Part shown: in pieces, positions 10,541 to 19,349 of the stretch
Layout of the letters: the number at the start of each line of letters is the position of its first letter
Position numbering within the stretch: position 1 is the stretch's first letter
Assembly (NCBI RefSeq): GCF_001544795.2
Contig: NZ_FCOI02000002.1
Span: 310,001 to 374,000 of the forward strand
Source: Caballeronia temeraria
GTDB lineage: Bacteria; Pseudomonadota; Gammaproteobacteria; Burkholderiales; Burkholderiaceae
Reading direction: 5' to 3'
DNA length: 64,000 nucleotides
Program-made: the position numbers and the translations under genes
Notes under the pieces: model-generated
Databases searched by the model: none
What the model saw: the letters and a program-made list of their open reading frames with translations, nothing else
Told to the model about the DNA's origin: nothing

Positions 10541-11779
10541 TTACGGTTTGTCCGCGGCAGGCTCTGGTGGCTCGACGGGCACGGCGGGCGCGGATTCTTC
10601 AGACGCAGCTTGCGTGCCCGGGGCGACATCGTGTCCCTCCGTTGGCGGCGCTTCGAGCTTGCCGGCCCACAGCAGTTCGATCTGCATGCCATTTGGCTCG
10701 GTTTGAAGAATCCGCACGGGCAGCCAGCCGATCGACGGCGCGAGCCAGATATCGAGCTTGCGGCGGTCGCCGTCCTTGCGCGGTAGGCGCGTGAAGTGGC
10801 GCGCGGTGGTGAAGCCGCCGCGCGCCTGCACGGTTTCGTCGCCGACGGTTTCGATCGGCCAGATTTCGTTGCTGTCGTTATCCGCGACGCTGAACTGGCG
10901 CGTGACGCCCGGCTTGTATTTGTCCGGCGCGCCGCGCACGAGGCTCGCCAGTTGCATGACGACGCTGAAGCGATCCTGCGCGCCGTCCGCGAGCGGCTGG
11001 TTCTGCGGCGTTTTCGTGTAGACGATCTGCTTCGTTTCGCGGTTGAAGATGGCGATATCGGCGGCGCGGCGGCCGCGCTGCTCGGTGTACTGTTCCGGCG
11101 CGATGCCGAATCCGTCGATATGACCTTTGCTCGAATACACATACGGACCGACGAACGGCAGCGGAATCGAGACGACCATCTCGTAGTGCTGGCCGTCGTT
11201 GCTCCAGTGGATCGTGCCGGTCTGATTCATCATGCCGTTGACGAGCGTGTCGTAACGTAACTCGCCGGTGGGCGGAACACTGAATTTGTCGCCCGATGCG
11301 GTCGCGGGTTGCGATGCAGTCTGCGCTGCGGTCTGCGAAGCGGGCGATGCCGCTTGTTGCGCAGGCGCCGAAGCCGCCACGCCCGACGCGGCCGCCGGGG
11401 CGTCCGGCTGCGGTGTCGCGGCGGTCAATACCGGCGCCGCCGCGGGCGCCGGTTTTTGCGCAGGCGCAGGCGCGGGCGCGGGCGCGGCCGGTTTCGGCGG
11501 AGCGGCCGGTTTTGCCGGCGCGGGCGCGGGCGGCGTCGGTGCGGGCGGCGCGATCGGCTTGGGCGTCAGCAATTCCACCTGCACGGGCGGTGCGCCGGGC
11601 GGCGTGTGCATCGGCTGCCGGTTGTGCTCGATCCAGCGCACCGCGCCGACATGCAGTCCCGCGACGATCAGCACCGCCAGCGCCCAGCGCCCCCAGCGGC
11701 GCGGCGTGGCGGATTCGATGGCGGCAGCGGATGGCTCGCCCGACGCGGGGCGAGGACGGCGGAATGGAAACAGTGACAT
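10541..11779 (-). CDS. DUF3108 domain-containing membrane-anchored protein
   Basis: A 412-residue protein with one transmembrane helix (about residues 31-47), then a long Ala/Pro linker (about 58-165) and a C-terminal DUF3108 beta-rich domain (from about residue 165, GELRYDTLVNGMM, to 385). The topology suggests an inner-membrane anchor reaching through the periplasm, loosely like TonB-type spacers, but no TonB C-terminal motif is present. DUF3108 proteins are widespread and uncharacterised; some relatives are thought to act in the cell envelope. The low-complexity linker explains the many spurious open frames on the opposite strand here. It may share a transcript with the hydrolase gene downstream. 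Confidence 0.85.
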   Translation of the reverse strand: MSLFPFRRPRPASGEPSAAAIESATPRRWGRWALAVLIVAGLHVGAVRWIEHNRQPMHTPPGAPPVQVELLTPKPIAPPAPTPPAPAPAKPAAPPKPAAPAPAPAPAQKPAPAAAPVLTAATPQPDAPAAASGVAASAPAQQAASPASQTAAQTASQPATASGDKFSVPPTGELRYDTLVNGMMNQTGTIHWSNDGQHYEMVVSIPLPFVGPYVYSSKGHIDGFGIAPEQYTEQRGRRAADIAIFNRETKQIVYTKTPQNQPLADGAQDRFSVVMQLASLVRGAPDKYKPGVTRQFSVADNDSNEIWPIETVGDETVQARGGFTTARHFTRLPRKDGDRRKLDIWLAPSIGWLPVRILQTEPNGMQIELLWAGKLEAPPTEGHDVAPGTQAASEESAPAVPVEPPEPAADKP

Positions 11780-11878
11780 CGTGGAAGGCGTGAAAAGCGC
11801 GTGATGCGGAGGATCGGCGAAAAGGCGTAAGACACGCGCGATGGAAACGATGTTCCTGGCCCCAATCGACGGGAGCAG

Positions 11879-12691
11879 TCAGCGCTCGCCCGCCTTGTGC
11901 CCCAGTTCGTACGACAGCCCGCGCGCGCATTCGCGCAACGCGGTGTCGATTTCGCCGCCCCAGCGCGTGTCGAACGTGCCTTCGTGCCCGAGCGCGATGA
12001 GACCGAGCGCGAGTTCGCCGGTTGCATCGAAGACCGGCGTGCAGAATGCATGGATCGTCGGCAGCAGCATGCCTTCGACGCGCGCCGCGCCGTGCTCGCG
12101 CACTTCGGCGAGCAGCGGCTCGACATCGGCCATCGTCTGCTTCGTGGCGGCGAGTTCGCGCTCGAGCATCGGCTGCGTCTTGCTGCGCGGCAGATAGGCG
12201 GCGAAAAGCAGTCCGGTCGCCGATGAAAGCAGCGGCATGACATCGCCCAGCTTGAGCGACGCCTTCGCCGGATGGCTCGATTCCATCCAGTGCACGACGG
12301 TCGGCCCCTGATTGCCCCACACCGCGATGCCGACCGTCTGATCCAGCCGATCGCGCATCTGCGCAAGCGCGATGCGCGCAAGCCGCACGCCATCGACGCG
12401 CGCGAGCCGCGCGAGCCCCATCTGCAACGCGAAGCCGCCGAGCTCGTAACGCCCGGAAACCGGATCCTGCGACGCGACGCCGAGCCGCAGAAAACTCACC
12501 AGATAGCGATGCGCCTTCGCCGGGCTCATGCCCGCGCGTTGCGCGAGGTCGCGCAGCATCATCGCACGCGGTTCGTTGGTCAGCACGTCGAGCAGGCGGA
12601 AGCCGACTTCGATCGATTGAATGCCGGAGCGCGTTTTTTCTTCGGCGGCATCGTGGGTGTCTTCGTCGTCGGTGAGGGAGGTGGATTGCAT
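11879..12691 (-). CDS. IclR family transcriptional regulator
   Basis: A 270-residue DNA-binding regulator. An N-terminal winged helix-turn-helix occupies about residues 25-90 (LDVLTNEPRAMMLRDLAQRAG, then MSPAKAHRYLVSFLRLGV). A C-terminal IclR effector-binding domain runs from about residue 100 to 260. IclR proteins commonly control aromatic and acid catabolic operons by binding their promoters. The gene is divergent from the fumarylacetoacetase-family gene, with a 108-base shared promoter region that holds a TAAAAT element (12744-12749) and short repeated GTCACC/CTCACC words. Control of that gene is inference from this layout. Confidence 0.9.
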   Translation of the reverse strand: MQSTSLTDDEDTHDAAEEKTRSGIQSIEVGFRLLDVLTNEPRAMMLRDLAQRAGMSPAKAHRYLVSFLRLGVASQDPVSGRYELGGFALQMGLARLARVDGVRLARIALAQMRDRLDQTVGIAVWGNQGPTVVHWMESSHPAKASLKLGDVMPLLSSATGLLFAAYLPRSKTQPMLERELAATKQTMADVEPLLAEVREHGAARVEGMLLPTIHAFCTPVFDATGELALGLIALGHEGTFDTRWGGEIDTALRECARGLSYELGHKAGER

Positions 12692-12799
12692 GTGCGAAAA
12701 GGCTTATGCCGTTCGACCGAGTGCCGGCGGCGATTCACCATCGTAAAATACATTTCCTTTAACGTCACCCGCGTCACCACGCTCACCGGGCACTGCTCC

Positions 12800-13786
12800 A
12801 TGAAACTCGCAACTTTGAAGGACGGCACGCGCGACGGCCAGTTGATCGTCGTCTCGCGCGATCTGCGCACGGCCGCCATCGCCGATGGCATCGTCTCGAC
12901 GCTGCAACGCGCGCTCGACGACTGGACCTTCTACGCGCCGCAGCTCATGGACGTCTACGAAGCGCTGAATGTCGGCCGCGCGCGCAATACGTTCTCGTTC
13001 GACCCGAAAGTCTGCATGGCGCCGCTGCCGCGCGCGTTCCAGTGGGCGGACGGCTCCGCGTACGTGAATCACGTCGAGCTGGTGCGCCGCGCGCGCAACG
13101 CCGAAATGCCGCCCGAGTTCTGGACCGATCCGCTGATGTATCAGGGCGGCAGCGACGACTTCATCGGCCCGGCGGACGACATCGTGTGCGCGACGGAATC
13201 GTATGGCATCGACTTCGAGGCGGAAGTCGCCGTCATCACGTCGGACGTCCACATGGCCGCGATGCCCGACGAAGCGCTGCGCAGCGTGCGCCTGCTCATG
13301 CTCGTGAACGACGTGTCGCTGCGCAATCTCATTCCCGCCGAACTCGCCAAGGGTTTCGGCTTCTTTCAGAGCAAGCCCGCGACCGCGTTTTCGCCGGTCG
13401 CCGTCACGCCCGACGAACTTGGCGATGCATGGCGCGAAGGCCGCGTGCATCGTCCGATGATCGTGCACTGGAACGGCAAGAAAGTCGGCCAGCCGGATTG
13501 CGGCACGGACATGGTGTTCCACTTCGGCCAGTTGATCGCGCACGCGGCGAAGACGCGCAATCTGCGCGCGGGATCGATCGTCGGCTCCGGCACGATCTCG
13601 AACAAGGACGCGAGGCGCGGCTACTGCTGCATCGCCGAGAAGCGCTGTCTGGAGACCATCGAGCACGGCGCGCCGCAGACGGAGTTCATGAAGTTCGGCG
13701 ACAGCGTGAAGATCGAGATGTTCGACGAAGCGGGCAAGTCGATCTTCGGCGCGATCGATCAGGCGGTCGTGCAACCGGAGCATTGA
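12800..13786 (+). CDS. Fumarylacetoacetate hydrolase family protein
   Basis: A 328-residue member of the FAH superfamily, which cleaves or isomerises C-C bonds in acylpyruvate-type intermediates using a divalent metal. The metal-binding signature SYGIDFEAEVAV (E-x-E) and the following VNDVS aspartate are present, as is the GSGTISNKD loop. Full-length similarity suggests fumarylacetoacetase of the homogentisate (Tyr/Phe) route or a close relative, but no hmgA or maiA is in the window. The ATG at 12800 was chosen over a long upstream frame because it gives the family start MKLATLKDGTRDG. It is divergent from the iclR gene and followed by a transporter component. Confidence 0.88.
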   Translation: MKLATLKDGTRDGQLIVVSRDLRTAAIADGIVSTLQRALDDWTFYAPQLMDVYEALNVGRARNTFSFDPKVCMAPLPRAFQWADGSAYVNHVELVRRARNAEMPPEFWTDPLMYQGGSDDFIGPADDIVCATESYGIDFEAEVAVITSDVHMAAMPDEALRSVRLLMLVNDVSLRNLIPAELAKGFGFFQSKPATAFSPVAVTPDELGDAWREGRVHRPMIVHWNGKKVGQPDCGTDMVFHFGQLIAHAAKTRNLRAGSIVGSGTISNKDARRGYCCIAEKRCLETIEHGAPQTEFMKFGDSVKIEMFDEAGKSIFGAIDQAVVQPEH

Positions 13787-13882
13787 ACGGGTTTCGCCCG
13801 ATGCGGCGTGCGCAAGCCACGCCTTACACTTTGCCGGGCTGCTTTCGTGCAGCGTTAGAACGATCAAAAAAAGGAGACTTCG

Positions 13883-15052
13883 ATGGCGGCAGGCAAGTGG
13901 ACATTCCTGGCGGGCGCGGCATTCGCACTCGCCGCGACGACGGCGGCATTCGCGCAGACGGCGCAGCACGTGAAGATCGGTCTCGTGTTGTCGCTCACGG
14001 GGCCGGCGGCGTCGCTCGGCATTCCCGCGCGCGACACCGTCGCGCTCTTGCCGAAGGAAATGGGCGGCAGGCCCGTCGACTACATCGTGCTCGACGACGC
14101 CTCCGACACCACGCAGGCCGTGCAGACCACGAAGAAGCTCATCACCGAAGATCAGGTCGATGCGATCATCGGCTCGTCGATCACGCCGAACTCGCTCGCG
14201 ATGATCGATGTCGTCGCCCAAGGCCAGACGCCGATGATCTCGCTGGCTTCGTCGGCGAAGATCATCGAACCGGTGGACGACAAGCGCCGCTGGGTCTTCA
14301 AGACGCCGCAAACCGACGCGATGATGGCGTCCGCCATCGCCGAACACGCGAGCAATCATGGCGTGAAGACGCTTGCGTACATCGGCCAGGCGGACGCGCT
14401 CGGCGAGACCTTCTACGCTGAAGTCGCGAAGTTCGCGCAACTGCACAAGATCGAAGTGGTCGCGAACGAGCGCTTCAATCGCACCGATCCGAGCGTGACC
14501 GGGCAGATCCTCAAGATTCTCGCGGCCAAGCCCGATGCGGTCGTCGTCGGCGCGGCCGGCACGCCCGCCGCCTTGCCGCCGAAGACGCTCGCGCAGCGCG
14601 GCTACAAGGGCAAGGTCTATCACAATCACGGCGTGGGCAATCGCGACTTCCTGCGCGTGTGCGGCGCGGATTGCAACGGCACGTTCCTGCCCGCGAGCCC
14701 GGTGCTCGTCGCCGCGCAGTTGCCCGACGATCATCCGGCCAAACGTCTCGCGCTCGAATACATCAAACTGTATGAGGCGAAGCAGGGCGCGGGCAGCGTC
14801 TCGGCGTTCGGCTCGTATGCGTGGGACGCGGGCATGCTGCTCAATCGCGCGGTGCCTATCGCGATGAAAGCGGGCGCGCCCGGCACGCCGGCGTTTCGCG
14901 CCGCGCTGCGTGACGCGCTCGAAGGCACGAAGAATTTCTCCGACACCAACGGGCAGGTCAACATGACGCCCAACGATCACATCGGCCTCGATCAGCGCGC
15001 GCGCGTGATGGTCGAGATCCGCGACGGCAAGTGGGTCTATCAGCCGCGCTAA
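13883..15052 (+). CDS. ABC transporter substrate-binding protein (branched-chain amino acid/aromatic acid type)
   Basis: Periplasmic ligand-binding protein of the Peripla_BP_6 (LivK-like) family, 389 residues. The signal peptide covers about residues 1-25 (ending AAFAQ); the mature part starts [17 protein letters not shown], the usual first strand. AAAAAAGGAGACTTCG gives a strong ribosome-binding site at the ATG at 13883. No permease or ATPase gene accompanies it, so it must use a transporter encoded elsewhere. Family members bind branched-chain amino acids, amides or aromatic acids; its place between an FAH-family enzyme and a crotonase suggests an aromatic or acyl compound, which is inference. 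Confidence 0.9.
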   Translation: MAAGKWTFLAGAAFALAATTAAFAQTAQHVKIGLVLSLTGPAASLGIPARDTVALLPKEMGGRPVDYIVLDDASDTTQAVQTTKKLITEDQVDAIIGSSITPNSLAMIDVVAQGQTPMISLASSAKIIEPVDDKRRWVFKTPQTDAMMASAIAEHASNHGVKTLAYIGQADALGETFYAEVAKFAQLHKIEVVANERFNRTDPSVTGQILKILAAKPDAVVVGAAGTPAALPPKTLAQRGYKGKVYHNHGVGNRDFLRVCGADCNGTFLPASPVLVAAQLPDDHPAKRLALEYIKLYEAKQGAGSVSAFGSYAWDAGMLLNRAVPIAMKAGAPGTPAFRAALRDALEGTKNFSDTNGQVNMTPNDHIGLDQRARVMVEIRDGKWVYQPR

Positions 15053-15071
15053 CCTTTTTATCGACAGCATC

Positions 15072-15899
15072 ATGAGCGACCTCTCCATGTACGCGGGCTA
15101 CACATCGCTCGAACTGCGCCGCCATCCGCACGGCGTGCTCGAAGTCGTCATGCCCGGCGCGGGCGCGAACAAGAGCGGCCTGTCCACCGCCGACGCCAAC
15201 ATGCATCGCGAGCTCGCGGACATCTGGCGCGACATCGACCGCGATCCCGAGACGCGCGTCGCGCTCATTCGCGGCGAAGGCAAGGGCTTTTCGGCAGGCG
15301 GCGATCTCGGACTCGTCGAGGAGATGGCGAACGACTTCGACGTGCGCGCACGCGTCTGGCGCGAAGCCCGCGATCTCGTCTATAACGTGATCAACTGCGG
15401 CAAACCGATCGTCTCCGCGATGCACGGCCCGGCGGTCGGCGCGGGTCTGGTCGCGGGCTTGCTGGCCGATATCTCGATCGCGTCGAAGTCGGCGCGCATC
15501 ATCGACGGGCATACGCGGCTCGGCGTCGCGGCGGGCGATCACGCGGCAATCGTCTGGCCGCTGCTGTGCGGCATGGCCAAGGCCAAGTACTATCTGCTGC
15601 TGTGCGAGCCGGTGAGCGGCGAGGAGGCGGAACGCATCGGGCTGGTGTCGCTCGCCGTCGAAGAGAACGAACTGATGCCGAAGGCAATCGAAGTCGCGAA
15701 CCGTCTGGCGCACGGCTCGCAAACGGCGATTCGCTGGACCAAGTACGCGCTCAATAACTGGCTGCGCCAGGCGGGGCCGACCTTCGATACGTCGCTCGCG
15801 CTCGAATTCATGGGCTTCGCGGGCCCGGACGTGCACGAAGGCATGCGCTCGCTGCGCGAACGGCGCGCGCCGGATTTTCCGGGCGGCGCGCCGTTCTGA
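15072..15899 (+). CDS. Enoyl-CoA hydratase/isomerase family protein lacking canonical catalytic glutamates
   Basis: A 275-residue crotonase-fold protein. The oxyanion-hole segments are visible ([10 protein letters not shown] and HGPAVGAGL), so acyl-CoA binding is likely. Aligning by eye to rat enoyl-CoA hydratase places Val where Glu144 should be (GAGLVAG) and His where Glu164 should be (DGHTRLG), so ordinary hydration is doubtful. An unusual AAGDH follows. The gene starts 19 bases after the substrate-binding-protein stop and ends 36 bases before phaM. It may be an isomerase, a hydrolase or another crotonase activity; the substrate is unknown. Confidence 0.85.
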   Translation: MSDLSMYAGYTSLELRRHPHGVLEVVMPGAGANKSGLSTADANMHRELADIWRDIDRDPETRVALIRGEGKGFSAGGDLGLVEEMANDFDVRARVWREARDLVYNVINCGKPIVSAMHGPAVGAGLVAGLLADISIASKSARIIDGHTRLGVAAGDHAAIVWPLLCGMAKAKYYLLLCEPVSGEEAERIGLVSLAVEENELMPKAIEVANRLAHGSQTAIRWTKYALNNWLRQAGPTFDTSLALEFMGFAGPDVHEGMRSLRERRAPDFPGGAPF

Positions 15900-15935
15900 A
15901 CGACGCGAATCTCACACGAAAACAAGGAGAGTCGA

Positions 15936-16709
15936 ATGACCGATAACACTGGCGGTACGCCGCCCTACACGATTCCCGGTTTTCCCGGATTCGGCCAGGC
16001 CGACATGATGGGCAAGATGTGGGAGCTGATGCGCCTGAATCCGTTCGCCGCCGCCATGCCGGGCGGCGGGCAGGGCATGGGTCCTTCCCTCTCGATGATG
16101 TCGGACATGCTCGCTCCGCTCACCAACATCGAAGAACTCGACAAGCGCGTGACGGACATGCGCGCCGTCGAGCACTGGCTGAAGCTCAATCTCAACATGC
16201 TGCAGTCGGCGATCCAGGCGCTCGAAGTGCAGCGCGCGACGCTCGCGACGCTGCGCGCGTTCGGCGCGTTCGCGCAGACGTCGGTCGAAAGCGCGCACAG
16301 CGCCGCGACGGAGAACGCGAAGGCCGCGACCGCCGGCTGGCCGATGAGCGGCGCGGCAAAACCGGATGCGCCGAAGCAGGAAGCGGCGACCGGTGCGCCT
16401 GCGCGCGAGGCATCCGCCGATGCGGAACAAGACGCCACGGCCGAAGGCTCCGCGACGCCGCCTGGCTTCGATCCGACCGGCTGGTGGAACGTGCTGCAAT
16501 CGCAGTTCAACCAGCTCGCGCATCTCGCGATGCTCCAGCCCGGCATGACTAACCCGCTCAACGCAACGGGCGCGGCAGGCGACCAGCCGGCTACTCCGGG
16601 CGCGAGCGGCGCGGAGCAGCCGGCAAACGGCGCCGAAGACAGGCCCGAAGCCGCCGCGGCAAAGAAAGCGCCCGCGCGCAAGACCGCGCCGCGCAAAAAG
16701 CCCGTCTGA
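15936..16709 (+). CDS. phaM: PhaM family polyhydroxyalkanoate granule regulatory protein
   Basis: A 257-residue granule-associated protein. In Ralstonia/Cupriavidus PhaM activates PHA synthase PhaC and ties granules to the nucleoid. The conserved N-terminal block is present ([20 protein letters not shown], then [20 protein letters not shown] and a helix around [14 protein letters not shown]). A variable Ala-rich middle follows, and a basic C-terminal tail of the histone-like type ([15 protein letters not shown]) is expected to bind DNA. AAGGAGAGTCGA precedes the ATG at 15936. A strong terminator follows. The neighbouring crotonase may share the transcript. Confidence 0.9.
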   Translation: MTDNTGGTPPYTIPGFPGFGQADMMGKMWELMRLNPFAAAMPGGGQGMGPSLSMMSDMLAPLTNIEELDKRVTDMRAVEHWLKLNLNMLQSAIQALEVQRATLATLRAFGAFAQTSVESAHSAATENAKAATAGWPMSGAAKPDAPKQEAATGAPAREASADAEQDATAEGSATPPGFDPTGWWNVLQSQFNQLAHLAMLQPGMTNPLNATGAAGDQPATPGASGAEQPANGAEDRPEAAAAKKAPARKTAPRKKPV

Positions 16710-16741
16710 TTCGCGTTTTACGGCGCTTCCTTCCTATCTCT

Positions 16742-16787
16742 ACAAAGCCCGGCGGCGCGCGACGCGCCGCCGGGCTTTGTATTTTTT
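16742..16787 (+). terminator. Rho-independent terminator after phaM
   Basis: Long, almost perfect palindrome, ACAAAGCCCGGCGGCGCG with its complement CGCGCCGCCGGGCTTTGT, followed by ATTTTTTAT. Confidence 0.92.
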
Positions 16788-16839
16788 ATCGTCGCTCACG
16801 ACGTGGCCGCCGCGCTGAAATGCTTCTCAGAACCCACGT

Positions 16840-16868
16840 ATGTTTCGATTTTGTCTATGATGAAACAT
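16840..16868. promoter_or_regulatory. Inverted repeat upstream of the CarH-like gene
   Basis: ATGTTTC (16840-16846) and GAAACAT (16862-16868) separated by 15 bases, about 85 bases before the CarH-like start codon. It is a possible operator for autoregulation; no bound protein is known. Confidence 0.35.
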
Positions 16869-16952
16869 CGACGGCGCTGAAATTTGTCCAGCTTCGCCGC
16901 CGGGCACGTAATCTGCATCGTCCATCCTTGTCGTCATTAAATCGATCTGTCC

Positions 16953-17954
16953 ATGACAAACTCGTCCGAACAAGATTTCGACTCGGAGCCGATTTCCGAC
17001 AACACCGAGCGTCCGGAATCCGTCCCTTCAAGCGGGGCGGGGGCGGGCGTGACCGGAATCGGCATTGGCGCGATCGCGCAGGAAATTGGTCTGACGAAGG
17101 ACACATTGCGTGTCTGGGAGCGTCGCTACGGTTTTCCGCAGCCGATGCGATCGTCCGGCGGCGAGCGCCTCTATCCGCAAGAGCAGGTGACCAAGCTGCG
17201 GCTCGTCAAGCGCCTGCTGGACGCGGGGCATCGACCGAGCAAGGTGCTCGCGCAACCGGTCGACATCCTGCAGCACCTGGCGGAGAGTTCAGGCGTCGGG
17301 CAGGACGCGCCGGATGCCGAGCTCGATCATCTGATTTCGCTGCTGCGAACGAGCGCTTTCGACGAGTTCCGCTTTTTCCTGCTGAAGCGGGCGACGCGCG
17401 ACGGCCTCGAGCGCTTCGTGCTGGACGTCGCCGCGCCGCTGTCGGCGCGCGTCGGCAATGCGTGGGCGGCGGGCACGTTGCAGGTCTATCACGAGCATCT
17501 CTTCAGCGAGGCGATCCAGTCGACGCTGCGCGCGCTGATCCGTCCGCTCGCCGACGCCGTGCGCGCGCGCAGCGGCCGTCCGCGCGTGCTGCTCACGACG
17601 CTTTCCGGCGAAGGTCACGGACTCGGCATCCTGATGGCCGAGGCGATGTTCACGCTCGCCGAGTGCGACTGCATTCAGCTGGGCTTGCAGACGCCGCTGC
17701 ACGATATCGTCGATGCGGTGGCGGCGCATCATATCGATATCGTCGCGCTGTCGTTCACCGCCGTGCTGCCGGCGCAGTCCATCGCGAACGGTTTGGGGGA
17801 TTTGCGCAACCTGTTGCCGCCGCACGTGCGCATCTGGGTCGGCGGAAGCAGCCCGGCGCTGCGGCGCAAGCTCAACGACGGCGTGCATAACATTGCAGGA
17901 CTGAATCCGATCGATGACACCGTCGCGGAATGGCGTCAATCCGCCATGCTATGA
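16953..17954 (+). CDS. MerR-type regulator with B12-binding domain, CarH/LitR-like light sensor
   Basis: A 333-residue regulator. A Ser/Gly-rich leader (1-33) precedes a MerR winged helix (about 35-105: TGIGIGAIAQEIGLTKDTLR, then VWERRYGFP). A helical cap and a Rossmann cobalamin-binding domain (about 125-330) follow. The cap holds Trp171 with nine residues before Glu181-His182, the W-x9-EH motif of CarH that contacts adenosyl-B12. The fold holds E220-G-H222-G-L-G225, matching ExHxxG, whose His is the lower B12 ligand. CarH/LitR proteins are dark-state tetrameric repressors released by light. The sequence therefore supports photoreceptor function, though target genes are unknown. It stands alone after the phaM terminator. 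Confidence 0.87.
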   Translation: MTNSSEQDFDSEPISDNTERPESVPSSGAGAGVTGIGIGAIAQEIGLTKDTLRVWERRYGFPQPMRSSGGERLYPQEQVTKLRLVKRLLDAGHRPSKVLAQPVDILQHLAESSGVGQDAPDAELDHLISLLRTSAFDEFRFFLLKRATRDGLERFVLDVAAPLSARVGNAWAAGTLQVYHEHLFSEAIQSTLRALIRPLADAVRARSGRPRVLLTTLSGEGHGLGILMAEAMFTLAECDCIQLGLQTPLHDIVDAVAAHHIDIVALSFTAVLPAQSIANGLGDLRNLLPPHVRIWVGGSSPALRRKLNDGVHNIAGLNPIDDTVAEWRQSAML

Positions 17955-18351
17955 TCAAAGACGCTCGAAATGTCGAGCAACGGCGCGGAAGTTCGCATGA
18001 GGCGGGCATCGCATCATTGTCATGCGCGCACGTCATACTGCGCCGCCGGCGCGGTTCCCGGCGGCACGTTCGGCGCCACTTGACCATACCTCAGGCACAG
18101 GTTTCGCTCCTCACCCACGGTAGAACAAGACGCACAACTGCAACACTTGCACGGGAAGTGCAGTGTTTTCGCGGGACGCGACGGCTTGCCGCAGCGCCAA
18201 ATGTCGCGCTTCGTTGTCGCTTTTCGTCTTCGGCCGACCGAATCCCGCGTAAAATTGAAAGCTTGGCTGCTCGCGTGCAAGTTATTCATGCGCGCCCTAG
18301 CCGAAAGTCAATACAGATATAACGTCGCATAAGTGGCATCAGGGGTGGACT
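17955..18351. other. Intergenic region between the CarH-like and ferritin-like genes
   Basis: 397 bases with no convincing gene. A Cys-containing minus-strand frame (18020-18289) has no recognisable domain or ribosome-binding site. The clearest structure is an imperfect inverted repeat at 18142-18167, listed separately. The last 60 bases are AT-richer (around TACAGATATAACG) and probably hold the promoter of the ferritin-like gene. Confidence 0.5.
18142..18167. promoter_or_regulatory. Inverted repeat between the CarH-like and ferritin-like genes
   Basis: AACACTTGCAC and GTGCAGTGTT facing each other across five bases, with one bulged base, followed by TTTTC. It could be a weak terminator for the CarH-like gene or an operator for the ferritin-like gene. 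Confidence 0.35.
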
Positions 18352-19227
18352 ATGAACACCATGCTTTATCCGGAACTTTATAAATCGCTGGAATCCGTCC
18401 GCTGGGATATGGAGAAAGACATTCCCTGGGACAAATTCGATGCGTCCCTGCTCACCGACGAGCAGGCCAGAACCATCAAGATGAACGCGATCACCGAATG
18501 GTCCGCTCTTCCCGCAACCGAAATGTTCCTGCGTGACAACCATCACGACAGCGACTTCTCCGCTTTCATGAGCGTGTGGTTCTTCGAGGAGCAGAAGCAT
18601 TCCCTCGTGCTGATGGAGTATCTGCGGCGCTTCAAGCCCGACATGGTCCCGACCGAAGAGGAACTGCACGCGGTGCGTTTTGAGTTCGATCCGGCGCCGC
18701 CGCTCGAAACGCTGATGCTGCATTTCTGCGGCGAAATCCGCCTCAATCACTGGTATCGCCGTGCAGCCGAGTGGCACACGGAGCCGGTCATCAAGCACAT
18801 CTACGAAACCATTTCGCGCGACGAAGCCCGTCACGGCGGCGCGTATCTGCGTTACATGAAGAAGGCGCTCGCGACCGCGGGCGACACCGCTCGGGCGGCG
18901 TTCGCGAAGATCGGTGTGTTGATGGCGTCCGCGCGCCGTACCGAAAAGCCGCTGCATCCGACCAATCTGCACGTGAATCAGGCGCTCTTCCCGCGCGATA
19001 CCGTGCAGTCGCGTCTGCCCGATCCCGAGTGGCTCGAGCGCTGGCTGGACGACCAGATCCGCTTCGATGACAGCTGGGAGAAGAAGGTCGTCGAGCGCAT
19101 CCTGCACAATCTGTCGATTCTGTTCGAGCGTTCGTTCGCGACCGCGCAGGAATTGAACCGCTATCGCAAGGAAGTGACGCTGCGTCTGCAGGCATCGCCG
19201 GGCGGCGGGGCAGAGCAACCGGCCTGA
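18352..19227 (+). CDS. Ferritin-like diiron protein
   Basis: A 291-residue all-helical protein with a full set of carboxylate-bridged diiron ligands: Glu49, Glu80-x-x-His83 (in FFEEQKH), Glu128 (in CGEIRLNHW) and Glu158-x-x-His161 (in SRDEARH). Two E-x-x-H pairs plus two extra Glu is the pattern of the ferritin/ribonucleotide-reductase/acyl-ACP-desaturase superfamily. The length is nearer to desaturases and monooxygenase-type members than to ferritin cages, so oxidation of an organic substrate is possible; iron storage is less likely. The exact reaction is unknown. It is followed by a strong terminator and is monocistronic. Confidence 0.82.
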   Translation: MNTMLYPELYKSLESVRWDMEKDIPWDKFDASLLTDEQARTIKMNAITEWSALPATEMFLRDNHHDSDFSAFMSVWFFEEQKHSLVLMEYLRRFKPDMVPTEEELHAVRFEFDPAPPLETLMLHFCGEIRLNHWYRRAAEWHTEPVIKHIYETISRDEARHGGAYLRYMKKALATAGDTARAAFAKIGVLMASARRTEKPLHPTNLHVNQALFPRDTVQSRLPDPEWLERWLDDQIRFDDSWEKKVVERILHNLSILFERSFATAQELNRYRKEVTLRLQASPGGGAEQPA

Positions 19228-19248
19228 GCGTTCAGGCTCTGACAACGA

Positions 19249-19283
19249 AACGGCCCGCCGGGTAGAACCGGCGGGCCGTTTTG
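19249..19283 (+). terminator. Rho-independent terminator after the ferritin-like gene
   Basis: Thirteen-base-pair stem AACGGCCCGCCGG (19249-19261) with CCGGCGGGCCGTT (19268-19280) and a TTTT end. Confidence 0.9.
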
Positions 19284-19349
19284 CATTGTTCCCCGTGCGA
19301 AGCGCCGTGGCACAATGCGCGCTTTAAGCACTTTGCAACGAGCGCCGCC

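Noticed and set aside
18020..18289. Cysteine-containing minus-strand ORF of 89 codons
   Set aside because: No ribosome-binding site, no recognisable domain, and it spans an inverted repeat in a likely promoter region.
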